The notes beneath the pieces were generated by a model. It was not told the DNA's origin and searched no databases. It saw nothing but the letters and a program-made list of their open reading frames with translations. A program made the position numbers and the translations under genes. A stretch of DNA of 64,000 nucleotides from Enoplosus armatus (taxonomy: Eukaryota > Chordata > Actinopteri > Centrarchiformes > Enoplosidae). The stretch spans positions 11,432,333 through 11,496,332 of the forward strand of contig NC_092189.1 in NCBI RefSeq assembly GCF_043641665.1, read 5' to 3'. Positions 25,189-37,331 of the stretch are shown here, in pieces (the first letter of the stretch is position 1; every line of letters begins with the position of its first letter).

Positions 25189-26480
25189 GTCTCTTATTTC
25201 CAGGTCTTGGACTGTGTAAAAAAAAAACAAAAAACATTACATTACTTTCTAGTGTTTGGCTCACTGCCTTCACTCTTATCGCTGCTCTTTTTGTTGCGTC
25301 TCTTTCTTTAAAACATCACAGTCAGTACTTAAGATATTAATTTCAGAAGTAAGAGGCAGTCGGCGAGTTGATATGCAGACAGATGAGCTCGATGAGCAGA
25401 ACTAAACTCGTTAAGTCAAAAGTCTGCTCCTCTTCTTCCTCACATCAGTCTCTTATCTTTCTTTCCTTTTTTTTGTTTTTATCCTGGCAGCTGTCTTTAA
25501 TATCCAGGCTTTAGCCTCAGCATTCTCACTAATTAGTTTTAGCATCCATTCACTCCCTCCTCACTCGTTCTCTGCCTGATGGACTAAACTTCACAGACAG
25601 AGTTTCATTTCTCACAGTTTTCTTTAATCCACTCTGACATTTAATTGCTAACTCTCCCTCTCTCACCAGCCAGTCTCTGTGTCTTTGTCATATTTCTCCA
25701 TCACGCTGTAATGAGATTGATGGGGAGATGAAAACAAGGTGAGGCTCCCCCCATGTCTCCCTCTGCTGACTCTACTACTCTTCTGCTTTGATATTGCACC
25801 ATCTGGAATGAATGGCAGCCAGGCAAGTAAGGCCAGTATGCAATGCAGAGGGATGTTCACTCGCTCACTCTTTCAGTCCAGACAACTTTCTTCAGTTTTT
25901 CTTATCTATTTTCTGTCTTCCACTGCCCATATGGGGACAGACCCGAGCATGCTGGGATAAGAGCGCAGCAGTTAAACTCTCTCAGACCTTTGCACCTGTC
26001 AGCTCAGTGCGATGGGACCCGCTCTGTGGTTATGATGGGCGGAGGGAGACAGGCGGTGTTGTTATGAAGCCATGCCCTCCTCGCCAGCAAATCTCTCCGC
26101 ACACGAGGGATATCTCAGCGCTTTACAGGGAAGAAGGTGTTTTGGGGTTTCCGTCTTCACAGTTTTTTTCCAGAGATTTCATTTTCAGGTTTTTTCCCAG
26201 AAGATCACGGATTCAAAACTGTGAGCTTTCATCCAGAAGCTCACAGTTTTATCTACAAAGTGGAAATCTTACACACTTGGCTTGGTATTTTATGGCTCTT
26301 AGGCCATTAATATTCTCTATTAGTCTCCTGCTCTGGATACGCAAATATATTACTTCAGATTAAATCCCATTTGTATTAGCTGTCCTCATCTTCACTGCTT
26401 ATTTACCAAATGGTATTTGTGTTCTGCTGTCTGAAAAGAAATAATTCATGTGTTTCAGCATTATCACCGCAATTGTAATT
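25188..26480. other. No gene; pyrimidine-rich stretches and one 183-codon frame
   Basis: The + frame at 25812-26363 is the longest free of simple repeats, but it has no recognisable domain, signal or splice context, and its length is not exceptional by chance for 64 kb. The hairpin at 26215-26250 lies inside it. Confidence 0.4.
26215..26250. repeat. Perfect 14-bp inverted repeat, 8-nt loop
   Basis: AAAACTGTGAGCTT at 26215-26228 and its exact reverse complement AAGCTCACAGTTTT at 26237-26250, separated by tcatccag. It is too short for a microRNA precursor. Confidence 0.9.
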
Positions 26481-26800
26481 GCAGCAGTAGAAATGTGTAA
26501 GCGTGGTTCAGTCCTCCAAATAGTCACTGGGGCCGATATGAACTCATTAGGCCGTGAAAGTCTCTTTCCATTTTATAAAGTTAATTAGATGTTCAAATCG
26601 GAGCTGCAAAGGTGAATGGGTTTGGATCCTTTAACTCTGCCTCTTCATCAGCTCACAGCAGCCAAAAGGAAACTAGACATCCACAAAGCAAAGTCAGCCA
26701 CTGAATGGGCTAAATCCCCTGACTAAATTAAATTTGTCCTTGCAACATTGTCTGACAGCCACACAGAGCTCACAGGAGGATGGATTATGTTCCTGCTCCA
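26481..26800. promoter_or_regulatory. Candidate conserved non-coding block
   Basis: Dense in homeodomain/LEF-like cores (GTTAATTAGATG near 26580, TCAAATCGG, CTAAATTAAATT, TGACAGCC) with no simple sequence or recognised repeat. Impression only. Confidence 0.22.
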
Positions 26801-26907
26801 CTCCTTTTCCTCCCCTCCACTCTGTCTGATCTCTTATAATGGAGTGTCTTTGAACCCGTGTAATTAAACATTCGTCTCAACTGCTGCAGAGACATGCCCA
26901 TCACCAT

Positions 26908-26908
<1 letters not shown>

Positions 26909-26945
<37 letters not shown>
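26909..26945. repeat. (CA)n microsatellite
   Basis: Perfect CA run. Confidence 0.97.
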
Positions 26946-26946
<1 letters not shown>

Positions 26947-27089
26947 TGCTGTCATCATTAAGTTGTAACAAATTATTCCACAAATTCATTTTATACAGAT
27001 TTTACTTTTGAAGAGGCCACAGTTATTGACAGAGAACTTTCAATAACCAACAACTAAATCTCCAAAGCCAGGAATGGTAATGTTACAAC

Positions 27090-27309
27090 TTTGACTCTGT
27101 TTTATGACTTTCTTTTATTTTTTTATTTTTTTATGTTTTTATTGTTCTTTGAGTATTCTATTCTATTTTCTTTTTTTATTCCCTGTACTTTTATTTGGTG
27201 GATTGTATTTAATTGTGGTGCTGATCTTTATTCTTTGTAAAGCGCTTTGTAACATGGTTTAAAAGTGCTATATTAATGTGGTTGTTCATTGTTATTGTTG
27301 TTGTTGTTT
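27090..27309 (+). mobile_element. 3' tail of an L2-type LINE
   Basis: TTTGTAAAGCGCTTTGTAAC at 27234-27253 followed by AAAAGTGCTATATTAA and a (GTT)-rich end is the characteristic 3' untranslated tail of fish L2 LINEs (tgtaaagc.ctttgt, then aaa.tgctatataaa, then a short tandem tail). The preceding TTTTATT-rich stretch fits too. No ORF2 piece is attached, so this is a heavily 5'-truncated insertion or a SINE sharing the LINE tail. Confidence 0.65.
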
Positions 27310-28482
27310 CCTGTCTTAACCTGAAGGTGGTCAAAATGCCATGATGTGCATGTAAAATCAAAGTAGTAGGAGTGGGATGGAGGGAAAGTTTTCATCTCTT
27401 TGTGCAGATTGTTGTTAACCAGCACCTGCCTCCTGATGAGTGCTGACAAACTGACTGCATCCACTACCTTCCAAATGTTTTTCTTTGTCTTCACAGAGAA
27501 TATTCACTTAACAACAAGAGGGAAGGAGAGAAGCGAAGTGACACTAGAGGAAATTCCACTTGATAAAAATTTCGAGAAACAGACTATGTTGCCACTCAGA
27601 GAGATGTATGTGACAGTGCTGAGCCTCTGTGTTCCCATGACGATAGCTGTCACGTCCTCATCCTTCACGTCAAGGTGTCAGTAACCCCAGGCGACACTGG
27701 TAAACTGTCTCAGCAGCACATCAGGACCTGCCTGACTCATACAAGTGAGTTATTACGAACACACAGCCTCTGTTTGCACCGCGAGGTCGTGTCTGACCTC
27801 CACAAAGGCTCTTTGTCTCCAAATAACATCAGTTTCCCCCCTTTCCCTATCGTCTCTTCCTTTGTTAATTCATGTGAGGGAAATCCCTTTAACCAGAGTA
27901 ATCTGTCTGGTTTTGCATCACATTAAAGATCAGTGTTGCTATAAATGTTGCCTGTTGTAATACCAAGCAAGCAGTCGGTTAACCTTTCATGGAGTTGCGT
28001 CTGATTAATGAAACCACTAAACACTTTTTCTGTTCTCTTGAATAACCTCCAAAATCCAAAGTGTGAGGATAGAGGACACTAAGTAAAAGACGCAGCAGCA
28101 GAAAGCTGAACCCTGTTACATTGTTTAAAAGTGTCTTTTCTCTCCTCTCTCCTCCTTTTCTGTCTCTGTTAATCCCTGTCTTTCATCCAGCCACAGCACA
28201 GTGAGGATGTCAAAACATTTTGTAGAGACGGATCATTCAGAAGATTAAAAAAGTTAGGGGAGTTCGTGGGGTGAAAATGTGTTTTTGATATAGCTGTAAA
28301 CTGTGCTGCAGTTGTAGGAACAGAGGAGGCAGAGAAGAGGGACTGAATGGATGACGTATTAGAGAGGAAAGTGTCGCTGGGATTTGTGTTTTGCTAATGT
28401 TTGTAGACACTGTATGTGCTGTATGCTTGTGTATCTTCCACTTTCCCCTGAAGCAGGTAGTCAATGAAACAATACATGTGTA

Positions 28483-28484
<2 letters not shown>
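27310..28484. other. No confirmed gene; one weak exon-like frame
   Basis: A strong acceptor (tttttctttgtcttcacag, ending 27497) opens into 62 codons running to a stop at 27682 (see findings). Otherwise unremarkable. Confidence 0.35.

Positions 28485-28534
<50 letters not shown>
28485..28534. repeat. (TG)25 microsatellite
   Basis: Perfect 50-base run. It generates the spurious poly-His/Thr and Cys/Val frames on both strands here. Confidence 0.97.
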
Positions 28535-28535
<1 letters not shown>

Positions 28536-28997
28536 ATGTCTGGTCTGGCCGTTGGGTTTTGTCCGCTCTGTGCTCCAGGAGTCTGTATCGATCTGAGACA
28601 GCAGACACGAAAGACATGGGGAGCGAGGGAGTGGGGGAGACGTGGAGGTGGAAGGACAGAGACAGGAAGCAGAAAAAGAAAAGAAGGTAATTTCCAGCCA
28701 TAAACCAGTTTCTCATATCTGACCTGCAGCTGATCGATAGCTTCTCCTGTGAGAAGCATGCTGACTGTCTGGCTGGCTTCTCAGTATCACTTGCTCCTGG
28801 GTTCTGTGGAGACATATTCCCCCAAAACAAATTATATGTGCTGTAGCTGATTATAGCTGAGACATGAGGTTTTGGCTGTAAAAAATGCAATTCATAGTCA
28901 GCCTGAAGCCACCCTAAAGACATCAAATATTAGCCTCAACTTATTAGCTGGACAAGTCTGGCTTGCCCTGAGCTACGAGCTACGAGCAAGTCTTCAG
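28535..28997. other. No gene seen
   Basis: Ordinary intronic-looking sequence; contains the tandem gagctacgagctacgagc just before 28990. Confidence 0.4.
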
Positions 28998-29195
28998 GGT
29001 GGCAATGTCGCTCAGTCAGTCAATTATAAGAGCAAATCTTAATACATTTAGTGAATTCATGACTTTTCCTTTGGCGCGACTATCAGATCAAATTTTTCAC
29101 ACGTCCCCAAAAAATATCAAAATCACTTTATCAGATTTCCCCTTGCATCACTGTCGGGCCAAAATGTCAGCTTTTCTCACAACATATTTCATGAT
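28998..29195 (-). repeat. Inverted fragment of the modular percomorph repeat
   Basis: On the reverse strand it matches the family at 16276: ggtggcaatgtcgctcagtc, tgacttttcctttggcgcg, ATCAGATCAAATTTTTCAC and tcgggccaaaatgtcagc, in the order expected for the reverse complement of both internal modules. More diverged than the 16276 copy. Confidence 0.6.
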
Positions 29196-31344
29196 TCAAT
29201 ATACAGTAAGACAAACCCCACTTATTTTATTTTAGGTTAGACTAGCAAGGTTATGGTTACGGAGCTTACACGTGTAGCCGCCATACCCTCACCTTCTCAG
29301 AAATGTAACTACATGTTGGGGCTACGATGGCTACAGAGATACCGCAACAGCTCTGATTGGTCAGCTTGTGTTGTTTGTATTTTCTCAACGAGTGCCAGAT
29401 GACAGTGGAAACAACATAAGGATGTTGAAGAAAAGCTCAGTAGTCTGCTTCTTTTCAGTAACACATCTAACAAAGTCTCCACTGCAAACCTTCTTCTCAC
29501 CACGATCTCAGCTCTGTATCACAGTGAAAGTAAACATGGGTATTGAAGGGAACAATACCTAGAAGCTGATAAGATGCCAACCTGGCACCTGAAGGTGTGT
29601 TTCTCTTGTACTTAAGTTGCTCTTTTTTTCCTCGTCTCCCCTTCCTTCTCTGGAGAACAATGTGTTTTTTGTCCAACAGGGTGAGGAGGGATCAGGATGG
29701 AGAGGAAGCTGTCTTTACAGGTAACAGATGGTGTTTTTACATTCTGCTGTTGGTAGGTGCAGAGGGTGAGATTCACATAGAGAATTTAAGATAATAAGAT
29801 CTAACAATAACATTCCTCTTCTTTATCTATCCAGAAGATGACCTATTGATTTCTCAGTTTCTCCAGTTCAAGCATCAATGTGTTTGTTTGTATCTGCGTA
29901 ATCTAATGTCTTTGTGGGTAATCCCTTTTTGCTGAAAGCTTCTGTACGTGTGTGTTTGTATATAAGTGTGAAGAAAATGTATTTCTCGGTGTGTGATAAG
30001 AGACTGTGGCTCAGTGCCCGAGGCAGAGTTTATCACTGCCTCTAAATCTGAATAACACACAGGAGATTCACAGCATATAGCATATCCTAAAGTCTTGTCT
30101 CCTGTTTGCCTCTTCTCTCTCCTTTTCCCTGTAAGTCTTGTAACATTGTGAACATTTGAGTGTGAACCAACAGGTTTGTATGCGCTTTCAGTGCTATAAT
30201 GGTTGTTTTCTGCTGGTTTTCCAGTGGCAGCAGCAGATCAGCAGTTCCACATTAAATCCAGCTCTGCCACAGTCTTCTGCCTTAAGAAAGACCCACATTC
30301 AATGTCAGACATTTTGAAGTGCATTAGCTTTTTTCTCCATTGTGTTCTCATCTTGTGTCTGACAATGCCTCACAATGCATGAATGTTCAAATCATTCATA
30401 TAGGGTCAGACTTTGAAGAGGCCCTGAAATTCTGAGAAAGCAAAGTTACACATAATAAAAAGTAGAGACACAAAACTGTTGACCAGCCACTGGTACGAAT
30501 TTCTGATATTAAAACAACAAAACATGCTCAACTTCTCAATTTGTTTTATTGTGATTTATATTCTGAATTAATACTTTGTCCACTGGGCATTTGCCTGGTA
30601 CGCCAGATGGCTAAACCAGGCCTGGAGTCCTTCCACAACAGTTTAGGTCAGAGAAGTGAAACAGAGGTAGTCGCTCTGCACTCACTTTGGGCCTCACAGC
30701 AGAATCTAAAGGGAGATGAGTGGGAGTCAGGAGAAGAGAAAATGGATTGTGTGTAAGACAGTGAGCATCAAAAGTAACAAGAGATGTATTTCAGCACTAT
30801 AAAGCTGTAGAGGGAGTGAAGAGAGAAATGAGAAAGGAAGCACTCAGAGCATCCCCGGGCAGTCAAAAGAAGAGATGAGAGAGACAGAGCTCAAGAGATG
30901 TAGTGTAATGATCTAAGAGAAAGTGGGATAGGTGGAGTTGGGATAAGTGGCTTCTATTGACTAGCAGGAGATTGACAGCTGGAGGTGAGAGAAATGGAGA
31001 GGGGACAGGCAATACCAAGAGGAATGAATAAGTCCTGAGAGGCATCGGTGGGATGACAAAAGCAGAGAGACGACAGAGAGAGGGGTCGGTTAAGGAAACG
31101 CTGGATGACGGGATCAAAGAGAAGAGTCAGATGAATGAAGAGAGGCTGGAGTTTTCCTGAGGTTTGTGTTTTGGAAAAGGGCAACATGCTACAGATCCAC
31201 TTCTGGCTGAGGAAGAATGATATTTAGGAGGTGAAGGCAGATAATGTTTAGCTTATCCTGATCTTTCTTTCTCTGCGCGCAGACCTGTGGAAATGAAGAA
31301 CGCTCTGAAATGTTATCCGTCTGCACTTGCCAAAAGAGTTGTTA
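29196..31344. other. No confirmed gene; purine-rich 30770-31180
   Basis: 29220-29420 is CpG-richer and may continue the adjacent repeat insertion. 30770-31180 is strongly purine-biased on the + strand (gagagacagagctcaagag-type sequence). A weak mini-exon candidate is at 29680-29720 (see findings). Confidence 0.4.
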
Positions 31345-31350
31345 CACACA

Positions 31351-31389
<39 letters not shown>
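31345..31389. repeat. (CA)n microsatellite
   Basis: CA run with one CT interruption near 31351. Confidence 0.95.
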
Positions 31390-31391
<2 letters not shown>

Positions 31392-31548
31392 CAGCCTGTG
31401 ATTTAAGTAGAAATGTCAGCTTGGATAGCCGGCCAGATAATGTTGTTATTTGTTTTCTCCTCAGTTCCAATCTTTTACCTGGACTTTACAACGGCTGAAA
31501 CAACACGACATTCTCAAACTATAATCGTGAAATACAGTTGGTTCATTC

Positions 31549-32597
<1,049 letters not shown>

Positions 32598-32619
32598 GGG
32601 GGGGGGGGGGGGGGGGGGG
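32598..32619. repeat. Poly-G homopolymer (22 G)
   Basis: Uninterrupted G run in a purine-rich stretch (32520-32720). It creates a spurious proline-rich frame on the reverse strand. Confidence 0.9.
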
Positions 32620-34690
32620 TGAAAGAGAGAAGAGTTGGCGGGTGTGGAAAAACAAGGGGATGAGAGAAGGATGGAGGGACGTTTGGTGCTCGGGGAGAGA
32701 TTGATGGGGGTGGGAAGAACACTGAACAGGTTGTTGGAATGGATGTAACGAATAAATCATTTAACCTTGTGTGTTCTTTGATCCTGGTGTGTCCTGTCAG
32801 AATTAGATGAGTGGGAGTCAGACTCAGGGTCACTGGAAAAGACACATAGGTCAATCAAGTTGACTGACAGCTGTCACACGCTCAACCACTTTTCACAGAC
32901 ACCCATATTGGGATGACTTTTTATTATTTATGGAACTAAAAAGAAAAGGCAAAGGGAATACATGACAGACTAACACAAAAACAAACAAGAATCATTTATA
33001 ATGCATCTGTGCATGTGTATATGCAGGTTGTGTGGTTTTTGTCCTGCAGCCTTCACAGTTGTAATAGATTGTTGACCACAGTTTGTGAATACTCAAGAGC
33101 TAATAGTCAGAATACAAAGGATCACATGTGACTTTAATCTAACAGTAACACACAATGGCTTTTAATTCAGTTCTACTGTGTTTCCATCTCGTCTCTTACT
33201 TTTACTTTCTTCTATCTTCTTTTACCTTGCTTCTGTTTCCTGTTGTCCTCCTTTGTGTTATATTTCTTTTCTCTTTTTAGCACCATCAGTCATTGTTTGT
33301 ATGCAGACAAATATGGCAAGGAGACTGACCACAAAACCAAGCCCCTTTCTACATAGTCCAGTCTGGAAAGCTTTGTGTTTGTTGTTAACACTTTGATCCA
33401 GCTGGACTGCTGTGTGGTTGTCTTCTCTCCGTCTGGAGACAGCCTGCAGAGCCTCTCTTTAATATTGAAATCTGGGGAACATCACAATAATAAGTGAATT
33501 CTCTGAAAGACACAACGCCTACAACAATGAAGTGGGGGTGTACATGGGATACGTGATGATTAGCTGCAGAACAACGTGACTATTAAAACTCTGATTACAT
33601 TGCTCTCTCTATGACTCACACTGTGTCTAATGTAGTTTGACAAAGAACTTCATAATCAGTGTTCAATGACCTTTTTGAGGTTTTTAAAAATACCAAATTT
33701 CTTTGCACAAAGGAAATATCTTTGGCTCAGCCACCTCCTCCCCCAATTATATATAACATAAAGTTTAACAGTACCAGTAACACTTTTGTGCGTGAGTGAG
33801 TTTGCATCAACATTGCTAACACCAGCAGCAGCTGTCTCCACTGCCAAAGTTCTCAGATATGAGATGATGCCCAGGATAAAGCCATTTCCCATTTAAGCCT
33901 TGCCCCAACACCCTGTTTCACATTAAAACATCAAAATCTAGGATCTTCAATCTGACCGTACAAAATTCAGCGCTCAAACACAAAAAGTAAAAGTAAAATT
34001 TTTGGTTTTTGGAGTATTTTTAATGCTGCCTCTGATAATTTAGCTTGTTATTAGTGGCATTATTATGAGCATGTTAAGTCACATCCCCCTCTAATGCTAT
34101 TATCTCTCAAGACTGTCAGTAACACAAAGAAATCTTATCATTGACCTTTTCTAAATCTTGGCAAAGCTGCGTCCCTCTTAAGAGAAACGGACATAAAGGG
34201 AAACAGCAGAAAATGCTCTTATCTCTTCGCTTTGAAAAGGAGGACACATAGAAGCAGCAGACTTTGATTCTGTTCCTCTCAAGTTCACTTTTTACTTTTT
34301 TAAAACCCACTTGTAAAGAGTAACATTTTCTAACTTACTAACTTCTTTCAAAACATTTTTAGTAAAAGGTTCTATATATGAGCAGCAAAACAGCTATTTG
34401 CTATGTAAAGATAAAGTGGAGTAATGGCGTCCTGGCCAGAGATTAAGTCACACTCCCTGTGTGTGGGTTGTAATCCGAGTTTCTCGGTTCTTTATTTTGG
34501 TGTTTTGGTCCAGCCGCACATGCATGTGAGTGCATGTGAGTCCCTCCCTGTGATACTGTTGGATGTCACAGCGTTTATACAGAGACTAAGGGAGTGACCT
34601 CACACAGAATTGTAAAAGCGTGATGGCAGTGTTCAGCTGAAGGCATTCATATTCAATTGAAACCATCAAACTTAAGCTACCTAAGGCATA
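32620..34690. other. No gene seen
   Basis: AT-rich, unique-looking. No recognised repeat, exon or motif cluster. Confidence 0.4.
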
Positions 34691-35420
34691 TTTTACTTGA
34701 TGTTTTAGGTAGCTAGCATTAGCAAGATGGATTTGGGTCACTTTAGGCACTTTAAGCAGGTACCGACTGTGTCTGTAGGTGTGTGTTCACTTCAACCTCT
34801 GACTGAACTCACTCACCAGAGACTCCGATTATTTCTGTTATTTCCTTCCAGTCTATCTTCTTTTTCCCCTCCCCTCCAGTCAGCAGTCAACATGGACGAA
34901 GAGAGACTAATTACATTATAACACCCAACAGTGGAGGTCGGCACCTCCGCAGCTCGCAGCTGCAGACAGGGTGAGAGGCGAGATTGAAGATAAATCCACT
35001 TTTTAATCCCAAAAGTTAAACTAAACTCTGAGCTCTCCTCCCGTGGTAAACAGCTCCGCTGGTGTGACTCCAGGTGTTTATTTTTCCAGAAGTACTGGCT
35101 CTGCCCCCGGCAAGCAGCGACTATGTCTTTCTGCTCTGCCCGGTCCTCCCCACACAACACTGCAAAGCCCAACGAAAGCTGTTACTATTACTGTTCATTA
35201 TAGATTATAGATTATTTATAGATGGTTTGGTGAGTTATGTTGAGTTTGAATAAAGTGTGTTTTAAAATAAAATTAGTGTTTTTGTCAATGGAGTCTGGTG
35301 GCTTTGAAAAGAGTGATATAACAGTTGTTTCTGGTTAGGCGGGAGGTGTGGCCTCCCATTTGTTTTGAGAGATGCTGGTGCTCTAGTGCAACGGGGCTTC
35401 CCTGTAGAATGCCACTACAA
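34691..35420. repeat. GC-richer, possibly transposon-derived segment
   Basis: 34850-35180 is richer in CpG than its flanks. ATGGACGAAGAGAGACTAAT at 34891 begins MDEERLITL and then stops; MADF-domain proteins, including the accessory protein of Harbinger transposons, often begin like this. No terminal inverted repeats were found and no further MADF residues are readable, so both class and limits are uncertain. A decayed promoter or a host CpG-rich element is an alternative. Confidence 0.25.
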
Positions 35421-36102
35421 GTTCAGACAGAGCCATGAAATGTACGCATATGTGAGCGTGACTGTGGGTTTTAACGTAATTCTGATTTTATGAAAGGCCA
35501 GAAAGTTTGCTCAGAAATGTAAGCACATTGTTTTGCTGTAAGCCACTAAGTTTTCTGTGATCTTTTGGTTCTGAATATCGTATATGTCAGTTAATGTCAG
35601 TCCACATGGCCAAATTCTCTATTGCAGTGGTGTAATACCTGCTATTCCAAACCTTTACAGTACAGCAGTGATGAAAATGTGAGTATATTTTACATTTCTG
35701 CTCAGTTAACGTTAAAAAAAAAATAGTAGTGGAAAATACCATTCAAAATACCATTCACCACCGAAGGATGGTGAATATAGCCAAAAACCAAAACAACAAC
35801 TGCAGGGATGTGTGTAAAAATGCAACACAGATAAAGATAACCAAAAAATGCATTGGAGTAATAATGAACTAAAATTTGCAATTACACTTGTCAGCTGTCA
35901 CCAGCAGAGAAACCTCTGGAACCGTGTGTGCCATTTCTCTTTCGGTTTATTTTGAAAGGGACCGCTCTCGGTAATAGGGTGTGATTGCGGGGGTGCCTTG
36001 GGCTGCTGTTACAGGCAATGTGTTAATGAGAACTGCACAATGTGGAGAGTTTCTCTTTCTATAAATGTAAATTAATGGTGGTGGCATGTTGAACCTAATG
36101 GT

Positions 36103-36103
<1 letters not shown>
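35421..36103. other. No gene seen
   Basis: Unique-looking. Contains a short tandem of gaaaataccattcaaaatac type near 35730-35755. Confidence 0.4.
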
Positions 36104-36138
<35 letters not shown>

Positions 36139-36140
36139 AC
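36104..36140. repeat. (CA)n microsatellite
   Basis: CA run with a TA interruption near 36134. Confidence 0.95.
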
Positions 36141-36589
36141 TGTTCTTGCGAGTGACCCCAATGTGGTTTGCCACTGGGTTGCATGAGTGTGCGAGCAGGA
36201 CTTCTTGCCTCAGGGAAAGTGGTGGGTGGCTGAGACCTGTAGTTACAGCTGAGCATGAAAGCTGGTGTGAGTGGAAGACAGATTGGATGATCTCTGCTTT
36301 TTAATGACTCTGTCTTGCTTGATTAGTCTGGTATATTTAAAGATAATTGCAGAGCATATACCACCATCTTCAGTTTACATTTTCTGCCTTTGATGAACAC
36401 CTGCACTGGACTATTAAGTAGGTGCGGTTGAAAATGTAATCTAGCTCGCTGACGCTGGCTGCAGTGAGGATTACTTAGAGAGGTGTCAGTAGGAGGGAGA
36501 CACATTGACTTTGTTCTGGGCCACATTTATTCAAGATAATGACTATTTACCCAACCTTGCAATGACAAGCTTTGACACCAGCAGGAGGA

Positions 36590-37181
36590 AGTGCTCAAAT
36601 CCTTGTAGTTGTAGGAACTACAATATTGGTAAAACCAAGTCCTGAATTAAAACTTTTACTTGAATAAAGTAATTAAATACACAATACAATACAAAAGTAG
36701 AAGAGCTCATTATGCAGACAGGCAAACGATTTTAACTAGCTTTCAGTACAAGTGGTTAATAGAACATTATTTGTAGCTGAAATGATGACTCAATTAATGG
36801 ATTTGTCAGTAGAAAGAAAATAAATAGCAGCTATTTTAATAATTTGATTATAATAATTGTTTCAATAATTGTTCATGAAATAAATCAAACATTTGCTGGT
36901 TCCAGCTTTTGAGATGGGAGGATTTTGTGTTTTTCTTTTTCATGTCATAGTAAACTACCATTTTCTTGAGCGTTGACAAAGTACTTTCACTATTTTCTGA
37001 TATTTTGTAGACAAATAGATTAATCAAGAAACTAATGGTAAGATGAATCGATAATGCAAATACTTGTTAGGCGCAGAGGTATAATGTACAGTCGCACAAA
37101 ACATAAATACTTGCTAGTGCTAGTACCTCATAATTGTACTTGAGTGTAATACTTGAGTAAATGTACTTTCCATAGACCACC
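36590..37181. mobile_element. Dispersed non-autonomous element (outer), split by a nested insertion
   Basis: The left part (36590-36775) reads gcaggaggaagtgctcaaat, CCAAGTCCTGAATTAAAAC, AAGTAG, GCTCATTATGCAGA. The right part (37080-37181) reads TAGTACCTCATAATTGTACT, acttgagtaaatgtacttt, ccatagaccacc. From memory these are the two ends of a very common teleost repeat whose consensus runs from ggaggaagtactcagatcc to acttgagtaaatgtactta. It is diverged and has no ORF. The middle is replaced by the inner element. Confidence 0.65.
36776..37070 (+). mobile_element. Dispersed repeat B (nested), copy 1
   Basis: Reads aattaatggatttgtcagtag, ATTTGCTGGTTCCAGCTTTT, ttttcatgtcatagtaaact, cactattttctgatatttt, agattaatcaagaaacta and ATCGATAATGCAAAT in order, matching an abundant teleost repeat with AT-rich terminal inverted repeats. 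The same family, same orientation, lies at 50488-50773, which shares aattaatt/gattaat, aacatt, cactattttct, agattaat and gataatg in order. Confidence 0.7.
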
Positions 37182-37310
37182 GGGCTGCTATGGTTACAGA
37201 CCATAAATTTGACTCAACACTTCTCTATTTTATTTTATTGTACTGAATTATACTGTAGGCTACAGCTTTAGTTCTGTAGATACGTGCAGTTAATGCCTGA
37301 ATACAAATGT

Positions 37311-37331
37311 TTCAGCACCATGGTCAGAGCT
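37311..37331 (+). promoter_or_regulatory. Candidate RE1/NRSE (REST-binding) site
   Basis: TTCAGCACCATGGTCAGAGC plus one T agrees with the 21-bp RE1 element at 17 positions, including the complete left half TTCAGCACC and the GG..CAG core. REST silences neuronal genes in non-neuronal cells, and a testican gene is a plausible target. Binding is not shown by sequence alone. Confidence 0.45.

Noticed and set aside
25812..26363. 183-codon + frame without simple repeats
   Set aside because: No recognisable motif or family. A rough chance estimate for 64 kb over six frames does not make it exceptional, and no promoter or splice context is seen.
26909..26945. Regular short repeats as a CRISPR array
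   Set aside because: Dinucleotide microsatellites with no repeat-spacer structure anywhere in the window.
28237..28926. 229-codon minus-strand frame, the longest in the window
   Set aside because: Runs through the (CA)25 tract, has no domain and no splice context; length comes from the stop-free microsatellite.
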